A stretch of 64,000 nt of DNA from Antrihabitans cavernicola (GCF_008297975.1 NZ_VLNY01000007.1:62001-126000); one strand, 5' to 3'; counted from the stretch's first letter, positions 8,541-18,356 are shown. Numbers and translations: made by a program. The notes: generated from the sequence alone by a model not told the origin.

Positions 8541-9857
8541 ATGAGATACGAACGCAACGATTCGGCAGCCACCGGCAAAGTCCTGCGTACCCCACGATTC
8601 TGGCTCGCGCCGATGGTGGTCGTCGGCATCGTCATGGCGTTGTTGGCCACCCTCTATCTCGGCAGCATTCTCAATCCGGAGAAAAACCTGCACGACTTCC
8701 CCATCGCCCTCGTCAACCAGGACGAAGGCGAGACCGTGCCCGGACCCAACGGTGACCAACGCCAGAACTTCGGCGACCAGATCGCCGACGCCATGGCAGA
8801 GGGAATTCCGGCCGACAAGGTCGATCTGCGCCGAATCGGCATTTCCGAAGCGCAAGGCCTGCTCAGCAAGGGTTCCATCTACGGCGCGATCATCATCCCC
8901 AGCGACTTCACCAAACGGCTGGTGATCCTCGGCCAAGCAAGCGTGGTGCCCGGAGAGGTGGAAAGGCCCGCGATCACGGTGAACACCAATCCTCGGGTCG
9001 GCACCTTCGCGACGGGCATCGTGACGTCCATCGCCGATCAAGCACTGAGCAAGGTCAACGCGACGGTCGGCCAGAAGCTGCGAGCTCAGGTCGACGAAGC
9101 GCTGAAGGCCGGCCCACCGACACCGATCGCCGGCGCCAGCGCGCTCACCCTGTCCGAACCGGTCGAGATCCACACGGTGCCGTTCCGACCGCTCCCGGAC
9201 GGCACAGGCAACGGCCTGTCGGCTTTCTACTACACCTTGCTGCTCCTGCTGGCCGGCTTCACCGGCGCGATGATCGTCAGCAATCTGGTCGATTCGATGC
9301 TCGGCTTCGCACCCACCGAGTACGGCCCGTGGTACATCACCCGTGAGTCCGTCGGTGTCTCCCGATTCCAGACGCTGCTGGTCAAGTGGGCGATCATGGT
9401 GATCCTCGGCCTACTGCTGTCCGCCATGTACATCGGGATCGCGAAGTGGCTCGGCATGCCGATCGACAACGGACTGCTGCTCTGGGAATTCGGCGCGTTC
9501 GCTATCGCCGCTGTCGGCGTCACCGCGTCGTCGATCATCGCAACGTTCGGCAGCGCAGGTCTGCTGGTCAATCTGATCGTGTTCGTGGTGCTCGGCCTAC
9601 CGTCGTCCGGTGGGACGATCCCGATCGAGGCGATGCCGCACGCCTACGAGTGGTTGGCCAGATTCATTCCGATGCGCCAGGTGTTCGTCGGAGTGCACTC
9701 GATCCTGTACTTCGACGGAAACTTCGACTCGGGATTGCTCGAGGCGTTCTGGATGACGCTGCTGGGCTTGGGGATCGGACCGGTGCTCGGCTTCGTCGTC
9801 ACGCGAATCTACGACCGCAAGGGCTTCACTCGCGGGAACACTCCAGCAGCGGTTTAG
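8541..9857 (+). CDS. YhgE/Pip-like (DUF3533-type) membrane protein
   Basis: Protein of 438 residues. One N-terminal helix (LAPMVVVGIVMALLATLYLG) is followed by an extracytoplasmic domain starting with the family-type stretch FPIALVNQDEGE and then about five C-terminal helices (residues 225-425) of ABC-2-permease topology. Such proteins resemble YhgE/Pip phage-infection proteins and DUF3533 transport-like proteins; no ATPase partner is adjacent. Divergent from purF. Two copies of CGTCACG (8499-8505, 8529-8535) lie just upstream. Function unproven, perhaps export or envelope assembly. Confidence 0.75.
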   Translation: MRYERNDSAATGKVLRTPRFWLAPMVVVGIVMALLATLYLGSILNPEKNLHDFPIALVNQDEGETVPGPNGDQRQNFGDQIADAMAEGIPADKVDLRRIGISEAQGLLSKGSIYGAIIIPSDFTKRLVILGQASVVPGEVERPAITVNTNPRVGTFATGIVTSIADQALSKVNATVGQKLRAQVDEALKAGPPTPIAGASALTLSEPVEIHTVPFRPLPDGTGNGLSAFYYTLLLLLAGFTGAMIVSNLVDSMLGFAPTEYGPWYITRESVGVSRFQTLLVKWAIMVILGLLLSAMYIGIAKWLGMPIDNGLLLWEFGAFAIAAVGVTASSIIATFGSAGLLVNLIVFVVLGLPSSGGTIPIEAMPHAYEWLARFIPMRQVFVGVHSILYFDGNFDSGLLEAFWMTLLGLGIGPVLGFVVTRIYDRKGFTRGNTPAAV

Positions 9858-9867
9858 AAGACGCGGT

Positions 9868-10245
9868 CTAAAGGGGCACGATCGGCAACCAGTGCGCCAC
9901 CTCTGACGCCCGACTTCCCGATGCGGTCAGTGTGCCGGACGCGACGGCATCGTCGAAGGTCAGGAGCCCGGTAGCCAACAGCAGCCACGTGCGCGGATCG
10001 GTTTCGACGACGTTGGGCGGGGTGCCCCGCGTATGACGCGGACCCGAAATACATTGCACGGCAACGAACGGCGGCACGCGCACCTCGACGGAATAGCCGG
10101 GCGCTGCCTGCGCCAGCGTTCGTGCCGATGCCCGCACCGCCGCAGCGATCTCGGCCCGCGCCGGTTTCGGCACACCCTCGTCCCGCACCCAATCGGCAAC
10201 TGCCAGTATCGATTCCCGCAGTTGCGCGGCTGTCACCGCCATCAC
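9868..10245 (-). CDS. Small sterol-carrier-like protein (Rv0807-type)
   Basis: Cytosolic protein of 125 residues with a helical N-terminus (ESILAVADWVRDEG), a strand-rich centre (YSVEVRVPPFVAVQCI) and the helix RTWLLLATGLLTFDDAVASG, typical of bacterial sterol-carrier-family proteins encoded near purF in mycobacteria. The start overlaps the stop of the upstream membrane protease gene (ATGATG at 10240-10245). Its 3' end converges on the YhgE-like gene. The ligand is unknown. Confidence 0.65.
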   Translation of the reverse strand: MMAVTAAQLRESILAVADWVRDEGVPKPARAEIAAAVRASARTLAQAAPGYSVEVRVPPFVAVQCISGPRHTRGTPPNVVETDPRTWLLLATGLLTFDDAVASGTLTASGSRASEVAHWLPIVPL

Positions 10246-10826
10246 CAGCCTCCTCTTCCCGCAACCCGGGTTGCCACGGCACCACCGGCGTTGATGGCCA
10301 GATGCGCCAGCGCGGGCGCGATCACGCTGTTCGTCCGGCGTCGCAACCAGCCGAACACCAGTCCTGCAGCAGCGGTCACGACGACGGTGCCGATCACGTT
10401 GTCGCCGGCCGCTCGAGCTGGTTGAATGTGCCAGAGACCGAATACCGCTGCAGCAGCGGGTGTTCCGAGCATCGGATCCAGCGTCTTACGGAATACCACT
10501 TCCTCCGAATACACGGTTCCGACTGGGATGTGCACTAGGAGCCACTCGGTGAACGCGACATCCGAGTCGGCGGACCGGTCGGCAATAGTCCTGCGAAACC
10601 GCGGAACAGCGAGTGCCACGGCATAGCCTGCCGTCGGGACCAGCCCAGCAGCGATACCCCACCGCACACCCCGGGCAGTCAGTAGCGGTACCGGTTGGTT
10701 CAGCGCCAGCGCATAGGCCGTCGCGAACGTCGCGTTGGCCGCAGTCCTGCCTCGCATGCCCAGCCGCAGATTCGGCAGCACCAGGTTGCTCCACACCACC
10801 GGCGCCGCGGCCGCAACAACTCTCAT
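10242..10826 (-). CDS. CPBP-family intramembrane protease-like protein
   Basis: Integral membrane protein of 194 residues. The CPBP (CAAX protease / bacteriocin-processing) motifs are present: SEEVVFRKTL (EExxxR type), the following helix with FGLWHIQ, and HLAINAGG (HxxxN). The catalytic glutamates and histidines look intact. I chose ATG at 10826 because it overlaps the upstream stop by four bases (ATGA); the longer open frame to 11162 lies inside the neighbouring gene. Substrate unknown; the actinobacterial family is poorly characterised. Confidence 0.8.
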   Translation of the reverse strand: MRVVAAAAPVVWSNLVLPNLRLGMRGRTAANATFATAYALALNQPVPLLTARGVRWGIAAGLVPTAGYAVALAVPRFRRTIADRSADSDVAFTEWLLVHIPVGTVYSEEVVFRKTLDPMLGTPAAAAVFGLWHIQPARAAGDNVIGTVVVTAAAGLVFGWLRRRTNSVIAPALAHLAINAGGAVATRVAGRGGW

Positions 10827-12517
10827 TTCACTGCCTGCTCGTGGACATCCCAGGCGTCGAGTGCCAACCGAATCCGTTCGGAGAGTTGCGCATTCCAACC
10901 CGGCGGCGGCGCAACCGCCGCCCAACCGTCGAGCACCAATGTCCCGTAACGATGGCCGTGCCCGGCCTTGACTGCCTGCGCATTGGTCAGATCGGCTGCC
11001 ACCTGCCAGAACGTGACGAACGGACGCCACGTCATCTGCGACGACACGTCCGATCCTCGCCGCTCCCGCAACCAGTCCGGCCGCGAGAAGATGAGGTCTG
11101 GTGACCACCAGACGATCGGATCCGACGGATGCTGCAGATATGCGATGCGAGGTTCCACCCATCGAGTGTCCGGTCGGGCGAGATCGCCCGAGTCACCGCC
11201 GAAGCGCACCACCAGCCCGTCCGCGTACACCGGCTCCACCTCCGGCGAACCGGGGTCACGACGCGAAACTATCTGCCCCCACAAACGATTGGAGTTGGGC
11301 GGGCCTACCCACAGGGCACCGTCTACCTGTTCGCGCAGTTCGTTCAGCCCGGTGAACGGCGCTTCCGACCCCTGGGAGCCCAGGCTTTCGCCGTAGACCA
11401 ACAGCTTGGGGCGCAACGGTTCCGGGCGAGCGGCCCAATGTTCGTGCACCTTGTCGAACAGCAGCTCACCCGCCTGGGTTGCCTTGTTGCGGTCGGCGAG
11501 AAACGACAACACGCTGGGCAGATACGAGTACTGCGTCGCGACGATCGCCGAGTTGCCCCCGTACATCAATTCGATGGCGGCCGCAGCTGTCGAGTTGACC
11601 CACCCGGTACCGGTGGTGGTCACGACCACCATCACCTGCCTGTCGAAGGCTCCGGTTCGTTCCAACTCGGCGACAGCCAGCTCGGCCTGCGCTTCGGGGT
11701 CCGTCGCTGATTCCAACCCCGTGTACACCCGAATAGGTTCGCGCGCAGCACCTCCCGTGATCAGCCCGATCTGGGCAGCGTCGGGGCCCTGCGAAACGAA
11801 CCAACGCCCTTCCGACCCCAACGTGTTCCATAGAACCAGCGAATCGGGGCTACCCGAGCGCTCGGCGCGCTGGGGGACGACGGCGGCCGGCGAAGTCTGG
11901 TCGTTGCGAACGCTGAACGCAGAGTTGGCCACCGCGAACAGGCCTTTCGACAGCACGCCGTTGTAGAGCGTCACCGCAACGGTGAACACGAGTACGGCAC
12001 CGACCGTCGGCGCGAGCGACCGAGGAATCCGCCCCCACCGGTTCAACGGACGAGCCACCAGTCGTACCAGTGCACGCACCGTGCGAAACACTGCGACAAC
12101 GCCAACCGCGACAAGGAAGCTCAGCCCGCCGGTTCGCAGGTACCCCGACGTGGTGGAGCCTTCCATACCCATCAGCGCGGACAGTTCGCGCTGCCAGCCC
12201 GCCGCCTGCACCAACATGATGCCCGCGCCGGCAACCACGCTGACCAGTACAGCCGCCTTCACCGCGGCGATCACCCAGGACGGTGGCGCTGGAATTGTCA
12301 GCCTCGGACGAATCAGCTTGCGGAACAACCATTCCAGGACACATCCGACGCCGTAGCCGAGCGCGGCGTTGATGCCGCTGATCAAGCCCTGGAACAGCCA
12401 GTCACGCGGCAACAGCGACGGCGTCACCGACCACGCGAAGAACAATCCCGCGACGATCAGCCCGACGAAATTCAGATCGGCCTCCCGCCACGCTCGCCGG
12501 AGCAGTACGAGAGCCAT
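10823..12517 (-). CDS. Membrane alpha/beta-hydrolase (Abhydrolase_9 family)
   Basis: Protein of 564 residues. Four predicted N-terminal helices (residues about 15-190) precede a soluble alpha/beta-hydrolase domain with the nucleophile elbow GESLGS in LLVYGESLGSQGSE. This architecture matches the Abhydrolase_9_N plus Abhydrolase_9 families (mycobacterial Rv1069c-type), of unknown substrate, probably a lipid or ester at the membrane. It starts nine bases downstream of purL and overlaps the CPBP gene, so it is probably co-transcribed with purL. Confidence 0.82.
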   Translation of the reverse strand: MALVLLRRAWREADLNFVGLIVAGLFFAWSVTPSLLPRDWLFQGLISGINAALGYGVGCVLEWLFRKLIRPRLTIPAPPSWVIAAVKAAVLVSVVAGAGIMLVQAAGWQRELSALMGMEGSTTSGYLRTGGLSFLVAVGVVAVFRTVRALVRLVARPLNRWGRIPRSLAPTVGAVLVFTVAVTLYNGVLSKGLFAVANSAFSVRNDQTSPAAVVPQRAERSGSPDSLVLWNTLGSEGRWFVSQGPDAAQIGLITGGAAREPIRVYTGLESATDPEAQAELAVAELERTGAFDRQVMVVVTTTGTGWVNSTAAAAIELMYGGNSAIVATQYSYLPSVLSFLADRNKATQAGELLFDKVHEHWAARPEPLRPKLLVYGESLGSQGSEAPFTGLNELREQVDGALWVGPPNSNRLWGQIVSRRDPGSPEVEPVYADGLVVRFGGDSGDLARPDTRWVEPRIAYLQHPSDPIVWWSPDLIFSRPDWLRERRGSDVSSQMTWRPFVTFWQVAADLTNAQAVKAGHGHRYGTLVLDGWAAVAPPPGWNAQLSERIRLALDAWDVHEQAVK

Positions 12518-12526
12518 AGGCAGACT

Positions 12527-14821
12527 TCAGTCCGTTGTGTTTCCGAAGATCGACGGAAGTGTTGCCTCGAAGGTGGTGCGTAGCTCCGCGAGAGTCAGCT
12601 CGAACTGGCCCTGTACCTCCACCGATACGGAGCCCTGATCGACAACACCGATCTTGGTCCACGGCACCTCGCGCGCAGTGCACATGTTGGTGAATCGGGT
12701 CTCTTCGGTGCGCGGGACGGCAACCAGCACACGGCCCGACGACTCGGAGAACAATGTCACGAACGGATCGGCACCCTCGGGAATCAGAACGCGGCAACCG
12801 GTTTCACCCGCCAACGCAGCCTCGACCACGGCCTGCGCCAAACCACCTTCGGACAGGTCGTGCGCGGCGCTGATCATGCCGTCCCGCGATCCGGCCAGCA
12901 GAATCTCGGCAAGCAGCTGCTCGCGCGCGAGGTCGACCTTCGGCGGCACCCCGCCGAGATGGTCGTGCTCCACCTGCGCCCAGATCGATCCGTCGAATTC
13001 GTCGCGGGTCTCCCCGAGCAAGATCAAGGTCTCGCCGAGCTCGCGGCCGATGCCGGTCGGGATGCGACGGGCGACATCATCGATCACGCCGAGCACAGCG
13101 ACCACCGGCGTCGGCAGAATCGGCGTCGAGCCCGTCTGGTTGTAGAAGCTGACGTTGCCGCCCGTCACCGGAATCCCCAGCGCCGCACAACCATCCGCGA
13201 GCCCACGGACGGCTTGCTGGAACTGCCACATCACTGCCGGATCTTCCGGCGAGCCGAAGTTGAGGCAGTTGCTGACCGCCTTGGGCGTCGAACCGGTGGT
13301 TGCGACGTTGCGGAACGCTTCCGCGAGCGCGAGCTGCGCACCCGCATACGGATCGAGCTTGGTGTAGCGGCCGGACGCATCGGTCGCCAATGCGATTCCG
13401 CGACCGGTCTTTTCGTCGATGCGGACGACTCCCGCGTCGGCATGCTCGGCGAGGACCGTGTTGCCGCGAACGTAGCGGTCGTACTGCTCGACGATCCAGC
13501 GCCTGCTGCACAACTGCGGGCTACCGATCATCTTCAGCAGCGTCGCCTTCAACTCGTCGGGCGTACCCGGACGCTGCAGTCCCGCAGAGGTGTCGGCGAT
13601 CAACGCATCCTGATCGGCGGGGCGCTGGACGGGACGCTCGTAGACCGGGCCCTCGTGCGCGACTGTGCGCGGCGGCACGTCCACCACGGTCTCGCCGTGC
13701 CAATCGATGACGAGGTGTTCGCCGTCGGTCACTTCGCCGATCACCGTCGCGAGCACGTCCCACTTGTTGCATACAGCCATGAAGGCGTCGACGTTCTCCG
13801 GAGTCACGACGGCGCACATACGTTCCTGCGACTCGCTGGAGAGCACCTCGGCAGCGGTCATGCCGGTGGCGCGCATCGGAACCTGCTCCAGGTCGATGCG
13901 CATACCACCGTCACCTGCTGCGGCGAGTTCGGAAGTGGCGCAGGACAGCCCGGCACCGCCGAGGTCCTGAATCCCGACCACCAGTTTGGCCGCGTACAAA
14001 TCGAGACAGCACTCGATGAGTACCTTCTCGGTGAAGGGGTCACCGACCTGGACGGCGGGGAGTTTTTTGGGGCGACCACCGTCGGACTCGTCGAAGGTCT
14101 CCGACGCCAGCACCGAAACGCCACCGATGCCGTCGAGCCCGGTGCGCGCACCGAACAGGATGATCTTGTTGCCCGCGCCCGACGCGAACGCCAGGTGCAG
14201 ATCCTCGACCCGCATGACGCCCGCGCACAGCGCATTCACCAACGGATTGCCGGCGTAGGACGCGTCGAACACGGTTTCGCCGCCCACGTTGGGGAGGCCG
14301 AGCGAGTTGCCGTAGCCGCCGACGCCACGGACGATGCCGTCGACGACGCGTCGGGTGTCCGGTGCGTCGGCCGCACCGAATCGCAGCTGGTCCATCACGG
14401 CGATCGGGCGGGCACCCATGGCCATGATGTCGCGGACGATGCCGCCGACGCCCGTTGCAGCACCCTGGTAGGGCTCGACGTACGACGGGTGGTTGTGGCT
14501 CTCGACCTTGAACGTGACCGCCCAGCCGTCACCGACATCCACAACGCCCGCGTTCTCACCGATGCCGGCGAGCATGGAAGCCTTCATCTCGTCGGTCGTG
14601 GTCTCACCGAAGTAGCGCAGGTGCACCTTCGACGACTTGTACGAGCAGTGCTCGCTCCACATCACCGAATACATGGCCAGCTCGGCAGCCGTCGGCCTGC
14701 GACCGAGGATCTCCTTGATGCGGGCGTACTCGTCGTCCTTGAGCCCCAATTCCTTGTAGGGCTGTGCGGTGTCGGGCGAGGCTGCTGCGGCGGTGACGGT
14801 ATCGACCTGCTGAGCTGACAC
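12527..14821 (-). CDS. purL: Phosphoribosylformylglycinamidine synthase subunit PurL
   Basis: Synthetase subunit of the FGAM synthase complex; converts FGAR to FGAM with ammonia delivered by PurQ, with PurS as bridge. At 764 residues it is the small PurL form without its own glutaminase domain. Recognisable blocks are [12 protein letters not shown] near the N-terminus, the catalytic-region [20 protein letters not shown] and the C-terminal [10 protein letters not shown] repeat. GTG start at 14821 with GGGAAGGG upstream. Leads a likely operon with the hydrolase, CPBP and SCP-like genes; purQ and purS are 9.4 kb upstream. Confidence 0.97.
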   Translation of the reverse strand: MSAQQVDTVTAAAASPDTAQPYKELGLKDDEYARIKEILGRRPTAAELAMYSVMWSEHCSYKSSKVHLRYFGETTTDEMKASMLAGIGENAGVVDVGDGWAVTFKVESHNHPSYVEPYQGAATGVGGIVRDIMAMGARPIAVMDQLRFGAADAPDTRRVVDGIVRGVGGYGNSLGLPNVGGETVFDASYAGNPLVNALCAGVMRVEDLHLAFASGAGNKIILFGARTGLDGIGGVSVLASETFDESDGGRPKKLPAVQVGDPFTEKVLIECCLDLYAAKLVVGIQDLGGAGLSCATSELAAAGDGGMRIDLEQVPMRATGMTAAEVLSSESQERMCAVVTPENVDAFMAVCNKWDVLATVIGEVTDGEHLVIDWHGETVVDVPPRTVAHEGPVYERPVQRPADQDALIADTSAGLQRPGTPDELKATLLKMIGSPQLCSRRWIVEQYDRYVRGNTVLAEHADAGVVRIDEKTGRGIALATDASGRYTKLDPYAGAQLALAEAFRNVATTGSTPKAVSNCLNFGSPEDPAVMWQFQQAVRGLADGCAALGIPVTGGNVSFYNQTGSTPILPTPVVAVLGVIDDVARRIPTGIGRELGETLILLGETRDEFDGSIWAQVEHDHLGGVPPKVDLAREQLLAEILLAGSRDGMISAAHDLSEGGLAQAVVEAALAGETGCRVLIPEGADPFVTLFSESSGRVLVAVPRTEETRFTNMCTAREVPWTKIGVVDQGSVSVEVQGQFELTLAELRTTFEATLPSIFGNTTD

Positions 14822-15002
14822 TGGCGATGATGCCCTTCCCTGGGGGAGACGAGAGGCGAGATTCGCAGTTCAGTCTATCCGGCAGGCCACGCAGCCTTGC
14901 CTGCTGCCGAGCTACGACGACTCACAGCAAGTTCTCGAGTGGGCAATTCCTGCCGCGATCGAATAAGTTGCCTTCAGCAAGAGAACCGAATGGGAGTGCG
15001 TT

Positions 15003-15518
15003 GTGAGTACGTTTCGACGGGCCGGTGCCGGAATTGTGGCGCTCGGCGCAGTTTTGGCGCTCGGCACGGGCCTGAGCGCGGGTACCGCGTCGGCAGAGGG
15101 CAACTTCGTCACCTCGGTGTGTCACAGCGAGAACCCGTTCCCGTGGCAGCCCGCGTTCAACTATGTGCTCGACGTGCGCGCCGGCTACGGCTCCAACGCA
15201 CCGTGGCCGCAGCAGTCGCTGATCTTCGTCAACGGCGTGTCGGACAACCGCAACATCGAGGTCGCGTTGAACCTGGCTCCCTACGCGGTGTCGACCCGCT
15301 TCGATTGGCACAACATCAACACCGACCAGCGCGGATCCACCACGTTCGACCAGACCCAGCCGATCCCGACCGTCCGGGCGACCGTCGCTCCCGGGCCGGG
15401 ACGTATCGAGTTCACCTCGACGCAGACCACGGGCGCGCTCTTCAGTTTCCTGAACCCGCAGATCAGTGTGTGCAAGGGAGTGCTCGACGTCCCGGCACCG
15501 CCGCGTCGCACCCGCTGA
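15003..15518 (+). CDS. Small secreted protein of unknown function
   Basis: Protein of 171 residues from a GTG start. A Sec signal peptide (RRAGAGIVALGAVLALGTGL, cleavage near TASA-EG) leads to a mature domain of about 140 residues rich in beta-strand and aromatic residues, with two cysteines (SVCHSEN and ISVCKG) that could pair. I do not recognise the domain. It is monocistronic, divergent from purL and convergent with metQ, and followed by a 13-bp inverted repeat. Actinobacteria carry many such small exported proteins. Confidence 0.75.
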   Translation: MSTFRRAGAGIVALGAVLALGTGLSAGTASAEGNFVTSVCHSENPFPWQPAFNYVLDVRAGYGSNAPWPQQSLIFVNGVSDNRNIEVALNLAPYAVSTRFDWHNINTDQRGSTTFDQTQPIPTVRATVAPGPGRIEFTSTQTTGALFSFLNPQISVCKGVLDVPAPPRRTR

Positions 15519-15521
15519 GTC

Positions 15522-15580
15522 GATGGTTATGCAGGCATCGGCCGCGTGATTCCGCCCGAGAGGCGCGCTGCATAACCATC
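15522..15580. repeat. 13-bp perfect inverted repeat, possible bidirectional terminator
   Basis: GATGGTTATGCAG at 15522-15534 and its exact complement CTGCATAACCATC at 15568-15580 flank a 33-base GC-rich loop. The stem can be extended outward by GAGT/ACTC with a small bulge. It fills the gap between the convergent secreted-protein and metQ genes. No T-tract, and the loop is long for a classical terminator. Confidence 0.6.
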
Positions 15581-15591
15581 AACTCGACGAT

Positions 15592-16509
15592 CTACTTCGC
15601 GTCGAGCGGCAGCAGAATGTCCTTGACGCGCGGATCGGTGGCCAAGAACTGCTGCACCTCGGGGTCCTTGAAGGCCGAGACGAGCTTCTTGATGTTGTCG
15701 GCATCGGCCCACTTGCTACCGATGGTCAGCTGCCCGGCGAACTCGTCCGGTGCAGGCGGGGCGAAGATCTGCTTCTGCAGCGGAATGTTCGCGGCGAGGT
15801 AGTACTCGGTGTAGCCGACGGCGGCATCGAGGTCGGGCAGCGCGCGCGACTGAGCGGCGAAGTCGAGCAAGCTGAACTTCAGATTCTTCGGATTGCCGAC
15901 GATGTCCTTCTGCGTTGCCTTGGACTTGTCGATCTTCGGGTCGAGCTGGATCAGCCCGGCACGCTCGAGCACCCATAGTCCCTGCGACTCGTTCGCTGGA
16001 TCGGAGTACAGCGACACCGTTGCGCCGTCCGGCAATTGCGACGGGTTGCTGTACTTGTCCGACCACAGGCCGAAGCCCCAGCGGAAGACCGGCGTTGCCG
16101 CGGCTTCGCGGAAGTCGGGGTTGGCCTCGAGCACCTGCCCCAGCCACAGCTTGTGCTGATAGACCGTGGCCGCAACTTCACCATCGCTCACTGCGCGGTT
16201 GATGGTGTTGCTGTCGGCGAGGCCGCGGAACCCGACCTTGATGCCGTACTTCGGCGCGACCTTGTCGGCGACGAAATTCACCAGCGCCTGTTCCGAGGCA
16301 TTCCCCTCGGCGGTGGCGACAACCAAAGTGGCGCCTGCGATTTCGTTCGCCGACTGCTTGTCGTCGAAGAATGCAAACCGCACGACCGCGGCGATCGCGA
16401 TGACAACAACCACCAGCCCGACGATCCACGGCAGCTTGCGCCGCTTCTTCAATTCGAAACCGTGATCGCCGACGTCGTCGGCCTTGTCCTGGGTGGGGGT
16501 AGCGGTCAT
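15592..16509 (-). CDS. metQ: Methionine ABC transporter substrate-binding protein, membrane-anchored
   Basis: NlpA/MetQ family protein of 305 residues, expected to bind methionine outside the cell and deliver it to MetI/MetN. The NlpA fold is evident (GATLVVATAEGN, later YTEYYLAANIPLQKQ and ADADNIKKLVSAFKDPEVQ). The N-terminus is unusual for the family: about 25 cytoplasmic residues ending in KKRRK, then a helix (WIVGLVVVVIAIAAVVRFAF) and no lipobox cysteine, so it is probably held by an uncleaved signal anchor. Last gene of metN-metI-metQ. Confidence 0.88.
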   Translation of the reverse strand: MTATPTQDKADDVGDHGFELKKRRKLPWIVGLVVVVIAIAAVVRFAFFDDKQSANEIAGATLVVATAEGNASEQALVNFVADKVAPKYGIKVGFRGLADSNTINRAVSDGEVAATVYQHKLWLGQVLEANPDFREAAATPVFRWGFGLWSDKYSNPSQLPDGATVSLYSDPANESQGLWVLERAGLIQLDPKIDKSKATQKDIVGNPKNLKFSLLDFAAQSRALPDLDAAVGYTEYYLAANIPLQKQIFAPPAPDEFAGQLTIGSKWADADNIKKLVSAFKDPEVQQFLATDPRVKDILLPLDAK

Positions 16510-16551
16510 CGTCGTGTCTCTCTGTGTGGGGTGGGACTGTCGAGGGGTTGC

Positions 16552-17256
16552 TCAGGCAGCGACGCGGGCGCGACTGTTTTTGGCGCGACTGTGCGGGGTG
16601 GTGAAGCGGACCAGCGCATCGCCGATCAGCTGGACGACGGCGACGGTGGCAACCAGGATCACGATGGTTGCGATCATCACCGTGTGATCGAAGCGTTGGT
16701 AGCCGTATGTGACTGCGACATAGCCGATTCCGCCGGCACCGATCGTTCCGGCAATTGCCGAGTATTCGATCATCGCGATGGTGTTGATGGTCAGGCCACC
16801 GATGATCGACGGCACTGCCTCACTGAGTTGGGCCGTCCAGACGATCTGCGCGGTCGATCCACCGGATGCGCGCGCAACCGCAACGACCGACGGCGGCACC
16901 GATCGCAGTGAGTTTTCGACGATGCGAGTGAAAAATGCTATGCCCGCCAACGACATCGGGACCACCGCAGCAGGTATTCCGATGTTGGTGCCGGTGATCC
17001 ACCGTGTGAACGGCATGATCGACGCCATCAGGATCAGGAACGGCAGTGACCGGCCGACGCTGACGATCCAGCTCACCGGCGTGTGCAACGCGGGGTTCTC
17101 GAATAGCCCGCCCGGCGCGAGATTGTGCAAGGTGGCGCCCAGCGGAACACCCACCAGCACAACGATCGTCATGACGATCCCTACCATGATCAGGGTGTCG
17201 ACGAAGGCGGGGAGAAGCAGGGCGGGGAGATCCGAGATCGGAACCTTGTTACTCAT
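16552..17256 (-). CDS. metI: Methionine ABC transporter permease
   Basis: Inner-membrane permease of 234 residues with five to six helices and the EAA loop ARASGGSTAQIVWTAQL around residues 130-150, followed by the MetI hallmark AIAGTIGAGGIGYVAVTYGYQRF. The length is near the usual 217-230. The start overlaps the metN stop by four bases; metQ begins about 40 bases downstream. Confidence 0.93.
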   Translation of the reverse strand: MSNKVPISDLPALLLPAFVDTLIMVGIVMTIVVLVGVPLGATLHNLAPGGLFENPALHTPVSWIVSVGRSLPFLILMASIMPFTRWITGTNIGIPAAVVPMSLAGIAFFTRIVENSLRSVPPSVVAVARASGGSTAQIVWTAQLSEAVPSIIGGLTINTIAMIEYSAIAGTIGAGGIGYVAVTYGYQRFDHTVMIATIVILVATVAVVQLIGDALVRFTTPHSRAKNSRARVAA

Positions 17257-18248
17257 GCGACGACCTCGAGCTCGCGTGCGGCATTATGCGACGACGTCTG
17301 CAGACCGAACCGCGCCAGGGCGGCAGGCACCCGGCCCGAAACATTCTCTGCGACACCGATGGTGACGCTTCCGACACTCACACCGCCGACCACCTGAACC
17401 GACGCGCCCAGCAGCGCGACCGGGGTGCCGAGTTCGTCGGCGACTCTCCCGATCCAGTCGGCGGGCACATCGGGCGAGTCGTAGGTGGCGACCCACACCG
17501 CGTCGCCGGGCTTGGCTGCACCGTCGAGGCGCTGCGGCTGCAGGTCACGCCCCAGCGCCGACGAATGATCGGTCAAAAGGTCTACCAGTCGGCCACTTTC
17601 GACGATGCGGCCGCGGTCGAGACGTGCCACCGAGTCGGCGATCTCCAGCACCGTGTTCATCTCGTGGGTGATGAACACGATCGCGAGATTCAAGTCGTCA
17701 CGCAGTTCGCGAAGCAGTGACACCACCGACGACGTGGTGTGCGGATCGAGGCCGGATGTCGCTTCGTCGGACAGCAACACAGCAGGTCGTAGCGCCAATG
17801 CGCGCGCAATACCTACGCGCTGCCGTTGGCCACCGGAGAGCTGAAACGGATACGCGTCGGCACGTTCGGTCAGGCCGACGCGGTCCAGTAGTTCCTGCAC
17901 ACGACGCGTCGCCTCGCCTTTGGTGACGCCGAGATACTCCAGCGGAAGGGCGATGTTTTCGGCGGCGGTGCGTCGGGACAGGAGACTCGACGACTGAAAC
18001 ACCGTCCCGATCCGGCGGCGCGCGACCCGAAGTTGCTTGTGGCTCAACCGCGTCAGGTCCTCGCCGTTGACGACGACCGATCCGCTGGTCGGGCGCTCGA
18101 GCAGGTTGATGCACTGCGCAAGTGTGCTCTTACCCGCACCGCTCGGCCCGACGACGGCGAAGATCTCGCCGGAGTCGACGCCGAAGTTGAGGCCGTCCAG
18201 TACGACGGTGTCGCCGTAGGCCTTGGTCAGGTCGTTCACTTCGATCAT
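17253..18248 (-). CDS. metN: Methionine ABC transporter ATP-binding protein
   Basis: ATPase of 331 residues. Walker A GPSGAGKST, signature LSGGQRQR, Walker B VLLSDEATSGLDP and the switch His in FITHEM are all present. A C-terminal ACT-like NIL domain (about residues 250-331) is the methionine-sensing domain that mediates trans-inhibition in this family. I use ATG at 18248, preceded by GAAGAAGG, rather than a GTG at 18347 that would add a 33-residue extension not expected for this family. First gene of metNIQ. Confidence 0.94.
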   Translation of the reverse strand: MIEVNDLTKAYGDTVVLDGLNFGVDSGEIFAVVGPSGAGKSTLAQCINLLERPTSGSVVVNGEDLTRLSHKQLRVARRRIGTVFQSSSLLSRRTAAENIALPLEYLGVTKGEATRRVQELLDRVGLTERADAYPFQLSGGQRQRVGIARALALRPAVLLSDEATSGLDPHTTSSVVSLLRELRDDLNLAIVFITHEMNTVLEIADSVARLDRGRIVESGRLVDLLTDHSSALGRDLQPQRLDGAAKPGDAVWVATYDSPDVPADWIGRVADELGTPVALLGASVQVVGGVSVGSVTIGVAENVSGRVPAALARFGLQTSSHNAARELEVVA

Positions 18249-18339
18249 CGGTTTGCCTTCTTCGCATGCAGGCACCGCCGCAGAGAGCAGCAGTGTCGCC
18301 GCGGAGCGTGTCAGAGAACCGATGTCGCACAACAGGCTT

Positions 18340-18356
18340 CGACTCACGCTGAGTCG
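18340..18356. promoter_or_regulatory. Candidate operator upstream of metNIQ
   Basis: A perfect dyad CGACTCA-cgc-TGAGTCG, 92 bases before the metN start and inside the 125-bp gap after the M18 peptidase gene. Position and symmetry suit a repressor site for the methionine-uptake operon. The regulator is unknown; the site does not match the corynebacterial McbR consensus. Confidence 0.45.

Noticed and set aside
12860-14818. Long open frame (652 codons) on the plus strand
   Set aside because: It is wholly antisense to purL, whose protein is unmistakable; high GC makes such shadow frames common. The composition (Arg/Asp/His-rich) is not protein-like.
18249-18347. GTG-initiated 33-residue extension of MetN, possible leader peptide
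   Set aside because: In frame without a stop before metN, so not a separate leader. A strong Shine-Dalgarno precedes the ATG at 18248, and MetN proteins normally begin there.
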